Assembly: GCF_049727805.1 (NCBI RefSeq)
Contig: NZ_JBCNYA010000001.1
Location: 62,001-126,000, forward strand
Length of the DNA: 64,000 nucleotides
From: Frateuria_A sp049727805
GTDB lineage: Bacteria > Pseudomonadota > Gammaproteobacteria > Xanthomonadales > Rhodanobacteraceae
Direction of reading: 5' to 3'
Position 1 is the stretch's first letter, and every line of letters begins with the position of its first letter. Below are positions 8,508 through 16,497 of this stretch, piece after piece. Both the position numbers and the translations under genes were made by a program. Under the pieces are notes generated by a model, which saw only the letters and a list, made by a program, of their open reading frames with translations, searched no databases and had not been told where the DNA came from.

Positions 8508-8679
8508 ATAGATGTGCGATGGAACAAAAGGCCGCTCTCACACAGGGATACACGAGCACCGCAGGGCAGGGTGCCAGCGGGGCCAACGAGCGCCCGCGGA
8601 CGCCCGGCCGCGGCCTGGCGGCCCCGGCGCATCGGTCCCCGGATGAACACGCCGCCCACGCACGCCGGAGGGGTGTCGC

Positions 8680-10173
8680 ATGAGCCTGGTCGCTGGCATC
8701 GATCTGGGCACCCAGAGCACCAAGCTGGTCGTCTACGACCCAGAGGCGCGCGCCACGGTCGCGATGGCCAGCGCGCCGCTGGACATGTTGAGTGGCGATG
8801 GCGGCAGCCGCGAGCAACTGGCCGCCTGGTGGGTGGATTCGGTACGCGCCTGTTTCGCGCAGGTCGACGCGGGCGTGCGCGCACGCATCGCCGCGATCGC
8901 CGTGTCCGGGCAACAACATGGTTTCCTGCCGGTCGACAAGATGGGCGAGGCGCTCGCGCCGGCCAAGTTGTGGTGCGACACCAGCACCAGCGCCGAGTGC
9001 GGCCAGATCATGGGTGCGCTCGGCGGTGCGGCCCGCTGCATCGAGCTGGCCGGCAACCCCATCCTGGCCGGCTACACCGCGTCCAAGCTGCCGTGGACGC
9101 GCAAGCATCGTCCGGACGTCTACGCGCGGATGGCCCGGATCCTGCTGCCGCACGACTACGTCAACTTCTTCCTCACCGGCGAGTATTTCTGCGAGTACGG
9201 CGATGCCTCGGGCACCGGCTGGCTCGACGTGCGCACGCGTCGCTGGTCCGCCGAGCTGCTGCGCGCCACCGATCCCGACCGCGACCTGTCGGCCTGCCTG
9301 CCGCCGTTGGCGGAGCCCGGATCGAGCTTCCCAGTGTTGCCGGCCATCGCCGACGAGCTTGGATTGCCGCGCGCGGCGCGGGTCGGCGTCGGCGGCGGCG
9401 ACAACATGATGGCCGCCATTGGCCTGGGCGTCGTGGCCCGAGGCCGGCTGGGCATGAGCCTGGGTACCTCGGGCACGTTGTTCGCCTATTCGGACGTGCC
9501 GGTGGTGGATCCCGCGGGCGCATGGGCGACGTTCTGCTCGTCCTCCGGCGGCTGGCTGCCGTTGATCTGCACGATGAACTGCACCGTCGCCATCGAGACC
9601 ATCGCCCGCATGTTCGGCTTCAGCGCGCGCGAGGGCGACGCCTACATCGAATCGAGCGCCCCCGGCGCGGGCGGACTGACGCTGCTGCCGTTCTTCGATG
9701 GCGAGCGCACGCCGGACCTGCCGCACGGCAAGGGCGTGCTGGCCGGCCTGGACCTGCACAACGCCACGCCGGCCAACGTCTATCGGGCGGCCATGGAGGG
9801 TGCGGTCTACACCCTCAGGTACGGCTACGAAGCCCTCGCCAAGGCCGGCATGGCCTTCGATGCCATCGCGCTGACCGGTGGTGGCGCCAACAGCGCCGCG
9901 TGGCGGCAGATGGTCGCCGACGTGTTCGACCTGCGCGTGGACGTGCCCACGCAGCCGGAAGGCGCCGCTTTCGGTGCCGCGCTGCAGGCGCTGTGGTCGC
10001 TGCACCGGGCGCAAGGGCAGGCGGTTGCGTTGCCTGAACTGGTAGCGGCGCACGTCGCCGTCGATCCGTCCCGCGCCACGATGCCCGATCCCCTACGTGC
10101 GGCCGCCTACCGCGAGCCGTATCGCCGTTTCCTCGACCACCTCGATGCCGTGCGGCCGCTCTACGCGGCGTGA
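8680..10173 (+). CDS. xylB: xylulokinase
   Basis: Phosphorylates D-xylulose to xylulose 5-phosphate in the cytoplasm, feeding the pentose phosphate pathway. The 497-residue FGGY-family kinase starts MSLVAGIDLGTQSTKLVVYD (phosphate-1 motif DLGTQSTK). It continues with ISGQQHG-type sequence (AVSGQQHGFLP, substrate contact), GDASGTGWLDV (the D near residue 235 is the likely catalytic base), GGGDNMMAAIG, the ATP-site MSLGTSGTLFAY, and ALTGGGANSAAWRQMVADV near 405. Length is normal. GGAGGGG at 8667-8673 gives a strong ribosome site. The next gene is xylA after a 37-base gap, and the operator lies upstream. Confidence 0.95.
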   Translation: MSLVAGIDLGTQSTKLVVYDPEARATVAMASAPLDMLSGDGGSREQLAAWWVDSVRACFAQVDAGVRARIAAIAVSGQQHGFLPVDKMGEALAPAKLWCDTSTSAECGQIMGALGGAARCIELAGNPILAGYTASKLPWTRKHRPDVYARMARILLPHDYVNFFLTGEYFCEYGDASGTGWLDVRTRRWSAELLRATDPDRDLSACLPPLAEPGSSFPVLPAIADELGLPRAARVGVGGGDNMMAAIGLGVVARGRLGMSLGTSGTLFAYSDVPVVDPAGAWATFCSSSGGWLPLICTMNCTVAIETIARMFGFSAREGDAYIESSAPGAGGLTLLPFFDGERTPDLPHGKGVLAGLDLHNATPANVYRAAMEGAVYTLRYGYEALAKAGMAFDAIALTGGGANSAAWRQMVADVFDLRVDVPTQPEGAAFGAALQALWSLHRAQGQAVALPELVAAHVAVDPSRATMPDPLRAAAYREPYRRFLDHLDAVRPLYAA

Positions 10174-10210
10174 CGCCATCCCCTGGCACGCACAAAACAG
10201 GAGCTTGCAG

Positions 10211-11551
10211 ATGAGCAATCAACCTTTCATTGGCGCCAAGGAATATTTCCCGGGCATCGGCCGGATTCCCTTCGAAGGGCGCGACTCGGATAACCCGCTC
10301 GCCTTCAAGTTCTACGATGCGGGCAAGCGCATCGGCAGCAAGACCATGGCCGAACACCTGCGCTTCGCGGTGTGCTACTGGCACAGCTTCTGCAACGCCG
10401 GCCACGACCCGTTCGGCCCCGGCACGCGCCGCTATCCCTGGGATGCGCCCGCCGCACCGCTGGCGCGAGCCGAGGCCAAGGTGGATGCGGCGTTCGAGTT
10501 CTTCAGCAAGCTCGGCGTGCCGTACTACTGCTTCCACGACATCGACCTGGCGCCGGACGATGACGACGTGGCCACCTACGAGGGCAACCTCAAGCACATG
10601 GTCGCGCTGGCCAGGGAGCGCCAGCAGGCCAGCGGCCTGAAGCTGCTGTGGGGCACCGCCAATCTGTTCAGCCATCCGCGCTACATGAACGGCGCGGCCA
10701 CCAATCCCGACTTCGACGTGGTCGCACGCGCCGCGGTGCAGGTGAAGGCCGCGCTGGACGCCACGGTGGAGCTGGGCGGCGAGAACTACGTGTTCTGGGG
10801 CGGCCGCGAAGGCTACGCCTCGCTGCTCAACACCGACATGCGGCGCGAGCTGGCGCACATGGGCCGCTTCCTCACGATGGCCCGCGACTACGCGCGCAGC
10901 ATCGGCTTCAAGGGCGCGTTCCTGATCGAGCCCAAGCCGATGGAGCCGATGAAGCACCAGTACGACTTCGACTCGTCCACGGCGATCAACTTCCTGCGCG
11001 AGCACGGCCTGGACAAGGATTTCAAGCTCAACATCGAGGCCAATCACGCCACCCTCGCCGGGCATACCTTCGAGCACGACCTGCAGGTGGCGTCCGACGC
11101 TGGCATGCTCGGCAGCATCGACGCCAACCGCGGCAACCCGCAGAACGGCTGGGACACCGACCAGTTTCCCAGCGACCTGTACGACACCGTCAACGCCATG
11201 CTGGTGGTGCTGCGCCAAGGTGGCCTGGGCAGTGGCGGCCTCAACTTCGACGCCAAGGTGCGGCGCGAATCGACCGACCCGCAGGACCTGTTCCTGGCGC
11301 ACATCGGCGGCATGGACGCGTTCGCGCGCGGCCTGGAAGTCGCGCACGCGCTGATCGATAACTCACCGCTGGAAGGGTGGCGCAAGCAACGCTACGCGAG
11401 CTTCGACCAGGGCGCGGGCAAGGACTTCGGGAACGGCAAGCTGGATTTCGCCGCGCTTCGCGCGCATGCGCTGGCCGCAGGCGAACCGAAGCAGACCAGC
11501 GGCCGCCAGGAGGCCTACGAGAACCTGCTCAACCTTTACCTGTTGCGCTGA
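10211..11551 (+). CDS. xylA: xylose isomerase
   Basis: Interconverts D-xylose and D-xylulose using two divalent metals. The 446-residue product begins MSNQPFIGAKEYFPGIGRIPFEG, the N-terminus of class II (long) xylose isomerases. Visible motifs are YYCFHDIDLAP (catalytic His and its Asp), YVFWGGREGYASLLNTD, the metal-ligand Glu in AFLIEPKPMEPMKHQYD, LNIEANHATLAGHTFEHD (metal ligands), and GSIDANRGNPQNGWDTDQFP. All ligands expected for the family appear present. AGGAG at about 10199-10203 precedes the ATG. It sits between xylB and the xylose transporter in the same direction, forming a compact xylose operon. Confidence 0.97.
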   Translation: MSNQPFIGAKEYFPGIGRIPFEGRDSDNPLAFKFYDAGKRIGSKTMAEHLRFAVCYWHSFCNAGHDPFGPGTRRYPWDAPAAPLARAEAKVDAAFEFFSKLGVPYYCFHDIDLAPDDDDVATYEGNLKHMVALARERQQASGLKLLWGTANLFSHPRYMNGAATNPDFDVVARAAVQVKAALDATVELGGENYVFWGGREGYASLLNTDMRRELAHMGRFLTMARDYARSIGFKGAFLIEPKPMEPMKHQYDFDSSTAINFLREHGLDKDFKLNIEANHATLAGHTFEHDLQVASDAGMLGSIDANRGNPQNGWDTDQFPSDLYDTVNAMLVVLRQGGLGSGGLNFDAKVRRESTDPQDLFLAHIGGMDAFARGLEVAHALIDNSPLEGWRKQRYASFDQGAGKDFGNGKLDFAALRAHALAAGEPKQTSGRQEAYENLLNLYLLR

Positions 11552-11639
11552 CAGCCGCGCTGGAGCGGCACCGGCACGGCCGCGGGGGCGGCCATGCCGG
11601 ATTTGACAGGGTGGCTGCAGACACATGCACGGGGGAGAC

Positions 11640-13055
11640 ATGGGCAACCTGGCGGGCAACGACGGCGAGAACACCGGCCTGATCATCCTGATCAGCCTGG
11701 TCGCGACGATCGGCGGCTTTCTGTTCGGCTTCGACAGCGGCGTCATCAACGGCACCGTGGATGGCCTGGAGCAGGCCTTCCATTCCAACTCCATCGGCAC
11801 CGGCTTCAACGTCGCCTCTATGCTGCTGGGTTGTGCGGCGGGCGCGTTCTTCGCCGGGCGCCTGGCCGACCTGTACGGGCGGCGCGCGGTGCTGATCGTG
11901 GCAGCGGTGTGTTTCATCGTATCGGGCTGGGGTTCGGGCATCGCCGCAAGCTCGATCGAGTTCGTGATCTACCGCCTGATCGGCGGCCTGGCAGTGGGCG
12001 CGGCCAGCGTGATGTCGCCGGCCTACATCAGCGAGGTGTCCTCGGCGCGCTACCGCGGCCGGCTGGCGACGCTGCAGCAGATCGCCATCATCTGCGGCCT
12101 GTTCGCCGCTTTCCTCAGCAACTACCTGCTGGCGCGCTTCGCCGGCGCATCCACGCTCGTGCTGTGGTGGGGCTACGAGGCCTGGCGCTGGATGTTCTGG
12201 ATCGAACTGGCGCCGGCGGCGCTGTTCCTGGCGGCCTTGCTGCTCATCCCGGAAAGCCCGCGCTACCTGGCGGTGAAGGGCCGCGTGGAGCACGCCGTGG
12301 CGGTGCTGACGCGGCTGTATGGCGCGTCGGCGGCGCAGGCCAAGCAGGCGGAGATCGAGGCCTCGCTGGCGCTCGACCATCATCGGCCGCGCCTGTCCGA
12401 CCTGGTCGACCGGACGCGGCGCCGCGTGCGCCCGATCGTCTGGGTCGGCATTGGCCTGGCCACGTTCCAGCAACTGGTCGGCATCAACGTGGTGTTCTAT
12501 TACGGCGCGGTGCTGTGGCAGGCGGTGGGCTTTTCCGAAAGCGACGCGCTGCTGATCAACGTGCTGTCCGGCGCGCTGAGCATCGGCGCCTGCCTCGTCA
12601 CCATCGCGCTGATCGATCGCATCGGGCGCAAGCCGCTGCTGTGGGCCGGCTCGGTGGCGATGACCGTGGCGCTGGCCCTGGTCACCTGGGCATTCGCCAG
12701 CGCGGGCGTGGACGCCGAGGGCAAGCTCCAGCTCGGCGGTTCGATGGGCATGCTGGCGCTGGTGGCGGCCAACGCCTACGTGGTGTTCTTCAACATGTCC
12801 TGGGGCCCGGTGATGTGGGTGATGCTGGGGGAGATGTTCCCCAACCAGATCCGCGGTTCGGCATTGGCGGTAGCCGGCGCCGCGCAATGGCTCTCCAACT
12901 TCGCCATCACCATGACCTTCCCGGTGTTGCTGGCCGGGCTGGGCCTGGCCAGCGCCTATGGCCTGTACACGCTGGCCGCGCTGCTCTCGGTGCCCTTCGT
13001 GCTGCTCTGGGTGCGCGAAACGAAGGGCCGCGAACTCGAGCAGATGGAAGGCTGA
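11640..13055 (+). CDS. xylE: sugar:H+ symporter, probable xylose transporter
   Basis: A 471-residue major facilitator protein of the sugar porter family with about 12 membrane helices. Signatures include FLFGFDSGVINGT in helix 1, GRLADLYGRRAVL (the conserved loop 2-3 motif), RLIGGLAVGAASVMSPAYISEV, RGRLATLQQIAI, PESPRYLAVKGR at the end of helix 6, QQLVGINVVFYYGAVLW in helix 7, DRIGRKPLLW, and the C-terminal RETKGRELEQME (PETKG type). The ATG at 11640 follows GGGGGAGA; an in-frame ATG at 11625 lacks such a site. The position directly after xylB-xylA supports xylose import across the inner membrane. Specificity is inferred from context. Confidence 0.92.
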   Translation: MGNLAGNDGENTGLIILISLVATIGGFLFGFDSGVINGTVDGLEQAFHSNSIGTGFNVASMLLGCAAGAFFAGRLADLYGRRAVLIVAAVCFIVSGWGSGIAASSIEFVIYRLIGGLAVGAASVMSPAYISEVSSARYRGRLATLQQIAIICGLFAAFLSNYLLARFAGASTLVLWWGYEAWRWMFWIELAPAALFLAALLLIPESPRYLAVKGRVEHAVAVLTRLYGASAAQAKQAEIEASLALDHHRPRLSDLVDRTRRRVRPIVWVGIGLATFQQLVGINVVFYYGAVLWQAVGFSESDALLINVLSGALSIGACLVTIALIDRIGRKPLLWAGSVAMTVALALVTWAFASAGVDAEGKLQLGGSMGMLALVAANAYVVFFNMSWGPVMWVMLGEMFPNQIRGSALAVAGAAQWLSNFAITMTFPVLLAGLGLASAYGLYTLAALLSVPFVLLWVRETKGRELEQMEG

Positions 13056-13084
13056 GGATGCGTGCCGGGTTCGGCGATGCCGGA

Positions 13085-14146
13085 TCAGTCGCGCGCCGCC
13101 GGTGGCGCCACCGAGGCGCGCTTGACCAGGGTGTGCGCGACCACGTGATCCACCAGCACGCGCGGTTCGCTTTCCCGCTGGCGGATGGTGCGCAACAGGA
13201 TGTCGATCGCCGAATCGGCCATCGAGGCGATCGGCTGGCGCACGGTGGTCAGTTCCGGCCACACCGTGGTGGCGGCGGACGAATCGTCGAAACCCACCAC
13301 CGACAGATGGCCGGGCACCTCCAGGCCGCGGCGGTGCGCCACCGACACCACGGCCGCCGCCATGTCGTCGTTGGCGGCCATGATCGCGGTCGGCCTGCTG
13401 CGCCGTGCAAGCAGCTTTTCGGCGGCCTTCAGGCCGGAGCGGTAGGTGAAGTAACCCTGCTGCACCAGCGCCGGGTCGGCCGCGATACCGGCCTCGTCCA
13501 GCGCTGCCTGGAAGCCCTCGAAGCGGCGTGCGCTGGCGGTCTGGTCCGGGTTGCCCTTGATGTAGCCGATGTGGCGATGGCCGAGCGAAATGAGGTACGC
13601 GGCGGTTTCCTTGCTGGCGTTGAAGTCGTCGATGCGAACGCGGGAGATGCCGGTGCCGCGCAGATCCGATGCGATCGCCACCACGGGCACGCCGGCGGCC
13701 GCCAGTTCGGACAGCACGACCTTCGACTCGCACAGCGGTGGCGGCAGGATCACCCCGGCCACGCTCTTGGCGAGCGCGCGCGCGGAAGCACGCTCGCCGT
13801 CGGCGTCGAGCTCGTCCCAGGCGTCGATGACCAGTTGCACCGCGGTACGCGCCGTCCCCCGCAACGCGCCCAGCAGCAGTTCGCGCAGGTAGGCGGCGCT
13901 GGGGTTGGTGTAGATCAGCGCGATGCGCGTAGCCTGCGCCGCGGCCAGCGAACTGGCCGCCAGGTTGGGCGTGTAGCCCAGTTCGCGTATCGCCCGCAGC
14001 ACGCGTTCGCGGGTGCTGTCGCGCACGTTGCCGTTGCCGTTGATCACCCGCGACACGGTCATCGGCGAGACGCCGGCGCGCGCGGCCACTTCGTTGATGG
14101 TGGTCGCATCTCCCTTGCGGCGCGCGGATTTCTTTCCAGTGGCCAA
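13085..14146 (-). CDS. xylR: LacI-family transcriptional regulator, probable xylose regulator
   Basis: A 353-residue repressor-type protein. The helix-turn-helix is TTINEVAARAGVSPMTVSRVINGNGNV, followed by the hinge helix ELGYTPNLAASSLA and a periplasmic-binding-protein-like effector domain ending FDDSSAATTVWPELTTVRQP. It is convergent with xylE and divergent from the alpha-glucuronidase operon, the usual place for a pathway regulator. It is the best candidate to bind TGTTAGCGCTAACA upstream of xylB. The start is uncertain: the TTG at 14146 (then ATGKKSARRKGD) gives a family-like N-terminus, while an ATG at 14215 adds 23 residues of unlikely composition. This is a different kind of regulator from the AraC-type XylR of enterobacteria. 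Confidence 0.85.
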   Translation of the reverse strand: MATGKKSARRKGDATTINEVAARAGVSPMTVSRVINGNGNVRDSTRERVLRAIRELGYTPNLAASSLAAAQATRIALIYTNPSAAYLRELLLGALRGTARTAVQLVIDAWDELDADGERASARALAKSVAGVILPPPLCESKVVLSELAAAGVPVVAIASDLRGTGISRVRIDDFNASKETAAYLISLGHRHIGYIKGNPDQTASARRFEGFQAALDEAGIAADPALVQQGYFTYRSGLKAAEKLLARRSRPTAIMAANDDMAAAVVSVAHRRGLEVPGHLSVVGFDDSSAATTVWPELTTVRQPIASMADSAIDILLRTIRQRESEPRVLVDHVVAHTLVKRASVAPPAARD

Positions 14147-14238
14147 GGTCTGCCCTTTGCAAGGCCGGCAGCGGCCGAGGCCGCAGCACGCGGTAATCGA
14201 GGGAATCGCCGTCATCCGGCCAGTGCCGGAGGACGGCC

Positions 14239-16497
14239 ATGAAGCCCGGCCATGGTAGCGACAACTGGTTGCAACGGCGACGGGACGAAGCGATCGCGCG
14301 TGCACCCGTGAGATCGCCGCGCCGTGCAGGACAGCTCGGTGCGGGCATGCTTGCCGCGCTCGCCGCGCTGCTGCTGGCGGTGGCCTGCGTGCGGCCGGCG
14401 CGCGCGGAGGACGGCTACGACCTGTGGTTGCGCTACCGGCCGATCGCCGCCGCGCAGGCGCAGGCCTACCGGCCGTTCGCCACTCAACTGGTCGCCGGGC
14501 GGTCCACGCCGACGCTTGCTGCCGCGCGCGACGAACTGCTGCGCGGCCTGGGCGGGCTGCTCGGCGCGGCGCCGTCCTCCTCCGGAGCGGTGACCCGCGA
14601 TGGCGCCGTCGTCCTCGGCACGCCCACCTCGTCGTCGCTCGTCGCGGGGCTTCACCTGGACACCGCAGGGCTCGGCCGCGAGGGCTACCTGATCCGCAGC
14701 GTCCGCGTCGACGGGCACGCGGCCACGGTAATTGCCGCCAACGGTGATGTGGGCGCGCTGTATGGTGTGTTCCGCTTCCTGCGCCTGCTGCAGACGCGCC
14801 AACCGCTGGCGCACCTGGACATCCGCGAACAGCCGAAGGTGCAGGTGCGCATCCTGGACCACTGGGACAACCTCGACCGCAGCGTCGAGCGCGGCTACGC
14901 CGGCCAGTCGCTGTGGGGCTGGCCCACGCTGCCCGACTACCTCGCGCCGCGCTACACCGACTATGCGCGCGCCAACGCCTCGGTCGGCATCAACGGTACG
15001 GTGCTGAACAACGTCAACGCGGTCGCGCTGAGCCTCGATGAGCGGTACCTGGTCAAGGCGGCCGCGCTCGCGAAGGTGTTCCGACCCTACGGCATCCGGG
15101 TGTACCTGAGCGCACGCTTCAGCGCGCCGATCGAACTCAGTGGCCTGCACAGCACCGATCCGCTCGACCCGCAGGTGCGCCGCTGGTGGCGCGACAAGGT
15201 CGACGAGATCTACCGCCTGATTCCCGACTTCGGCGGCTTCCTGGTCAAGGCCAACTCCGAGGGCCAGCCGGGGCCGCAGGACTACGGCCGCAGCCATGCC
15301 GATGGCGCCAACATGCTCGCCGACGCGCTGGCGCCGCACGGCGGCATCGTGATGTGGCGCGCGTTCGTCTACTCGGACAAGCAGCCGGACGATCGCGCGA
15401 AGCAGGCCTACCAGGAGTTCGTGCCGCTGGACGGCAAGTTCCGCGGCAACGTGATCCTGCAGGTGAAGAACGGCCCGATCGACTTCCAGCCACGCGAGCC
15501 GTTCCATCCGCTGTTCGGCGCGATGCCGAAGACGCCGCTGATGGTCGAGTTCCAGCTCACCAAGGAGTACCTCGGCTTCGCCACGCACCTGGTCTACCTG
15601 GGCGCGCTGTTCGAGGAGACGCTGCGGGCGGACACCTGGGCCCACGGCAAGGGCTCGACCGTGGCGCGGGTGATCGACGGCTCGCTGGACGGCCACCGGC
15701 TGACCGGCATGGCCGGCGTGGCCAACATCGGCAGCGATCGCAACTGGACCGGCTCGCAGTTCGACCAGGCCAACTGGTACGCGTTCGGCCGGCTGGCGTG
15801 GGATCCGCAGCAGTCCGCGCGGGCGATCGCCGCGGACTGGGTGCGCATGACCTACACCAACGATCCGCGCTTCGTCGCGCCGGTGGTGGACATGATGATG
15901 GCCTCGCGCGAGGCGGTGGTGGACTACATGACCCCGCTGGGCCTGGCCCACCTGATGGGCGCCGGCCACCACTACGGTCCCGCGCCGTGGGACGACAGCC
16001 TGCCGCGTGCGGACTGGAACCCGGTCTACTACCACCGCGCCGACGCGCAGGGCATCGGCTTCGACCGCAGCGCCAGCGGCAGCAACGCGGTGGCGCAATA
16101 CGCGGCGCCGGTGGCCGCGCAATTCGGCGACCTCACGCGCGTGCCGGACGAATACCTGCTGTGGTTCCACCGCGTGCCCTGGGACTACCGCATGCGCTCG
16201 GGCCGCACGCTGTGGGACGAACTGGTGCACCGCTACACGCACGGCGTGGACGAGGTGAAGCGAATGCGCCGGACCTGGCGCGGCCTGTCCGCCTACGTCG
16301 ACAAGGAACGCTACGACGAAACCACCGCCTTCCTGGGCATCCAGCAGCAGGAGGCGCAATGGTGGCGCGACGCCTGCATCGCCTACTTCCAGGGCATCGC
16401 CCGGCGGCCGCTGCCAGCGGGCGTCGAGCCACCGGCGCACACGCTGACGTACTACGAATCGCTGTCCTTTCCCTACGCACCGGGCCAAGCGAAATGA
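14239..16497 (+). CDS. agu67A: GH67 xylan alpha-1,2-glucuronidase, exported
   Basis: GH67 enzymes remove 4-O-methyl-glucuronic acid from the non-reducing end of aldouronic xylo-oligosaccharides. The 752-residue product has a long positively charged leader followed by LAALAALLLAVACVRPARA, a signal peptide pointing to the periplasm. Family hallmarks are VRILDHWDNLDRSVERGYAG, GINGTVLNNVNA, GFLVKANSEGQPGPQDYGRSHADGANMLA (catalytic-acid Glu near residue 340), MVEFQLTKEY (second catalytic region) and GTGSNAVAQ-like DRSASGSNAVAQY. GGAGG at 14228-14232 supports the ATG at 14239, although the leader is unusually long and later starts (GTG 14308) are possible. The stop overlaps the next start by ATGA, so the esterase is translationally coupled. 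Confidence 0.93.
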   Translation: MKPGHGSDNWLQRRRDEAIARAPVRSPRRAGQLGAGMLAALAALLLAVACVRPARAEDGYDLWLRYRPIAAAQAQAYRPFATQLVAGRSTPTLAAARDELLRGLGGLLGAAPSSSGAVTRDGAVVLGTPTSSSLVAGLHLDTAGLGREGYLIRSVRVDGHAATVIAANGDVGALYGVFRFLRLLQTRQPLAHLDIREQPKVQVRILDHWDNLDRSVERGYAGQSLWGWPTLPDYLAPRYTDYARANASVGINGTVLNNVNAVALSLDERYLVKAAALAKVFRPYGIRVYLSARFSAPIELSGLHSTDPLDPQVRRWWRDKVDEIYRLIPDFGGFLVKANSEGQPGPQDYGRSHADGANMLADALAPHGGIVMWRAFVYSDKQPDDRAKQAYQEFVPLDGKFRGNVILQVKNGPIDFQPREPFHPLFGAMPKTPLMVEFQLTKEYLGFATHLVYLGALFEETLRADTWAHGKGSTVARVIDGSLDGHRLTGMAGVANIGSDRNWTGSQFDQANWYAFGRLAWDPQQSARAIAADWVRMTYTNDPRFVAPVVDMMMASREAVVDYMTPLGLAHLMGAGHHYGPAPWDDSLPRADWNPVYYHRADAQGIGFDRSASGSNAVAQYAAPVAAQFGDLTRVPDEYLLWFHRVPWDYRMRSGRTLWDELVHRYTHGVDEVKRMRRTWRGLSAYVDKERYDETTAFLGIQQQEAQWWRDACIAYFQGIARRPLPAGVEPPAHTLTYYESLSFPYAPGQAK

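Noticed and set aside
8419..10053. Long minus-strand open frame opposite xylB
   Set aside because: Shadow of xylB; it also spans the operator and has no recognisable motifs.
14253..14266. TGGTAGCGACAACT resembles the xyl-box (11 of 14 positions)
   Set aside because: It lies inside the 5' coding region of the GH67 gene, which has a strong ribosome site upstream, and the right half is not palindromic.
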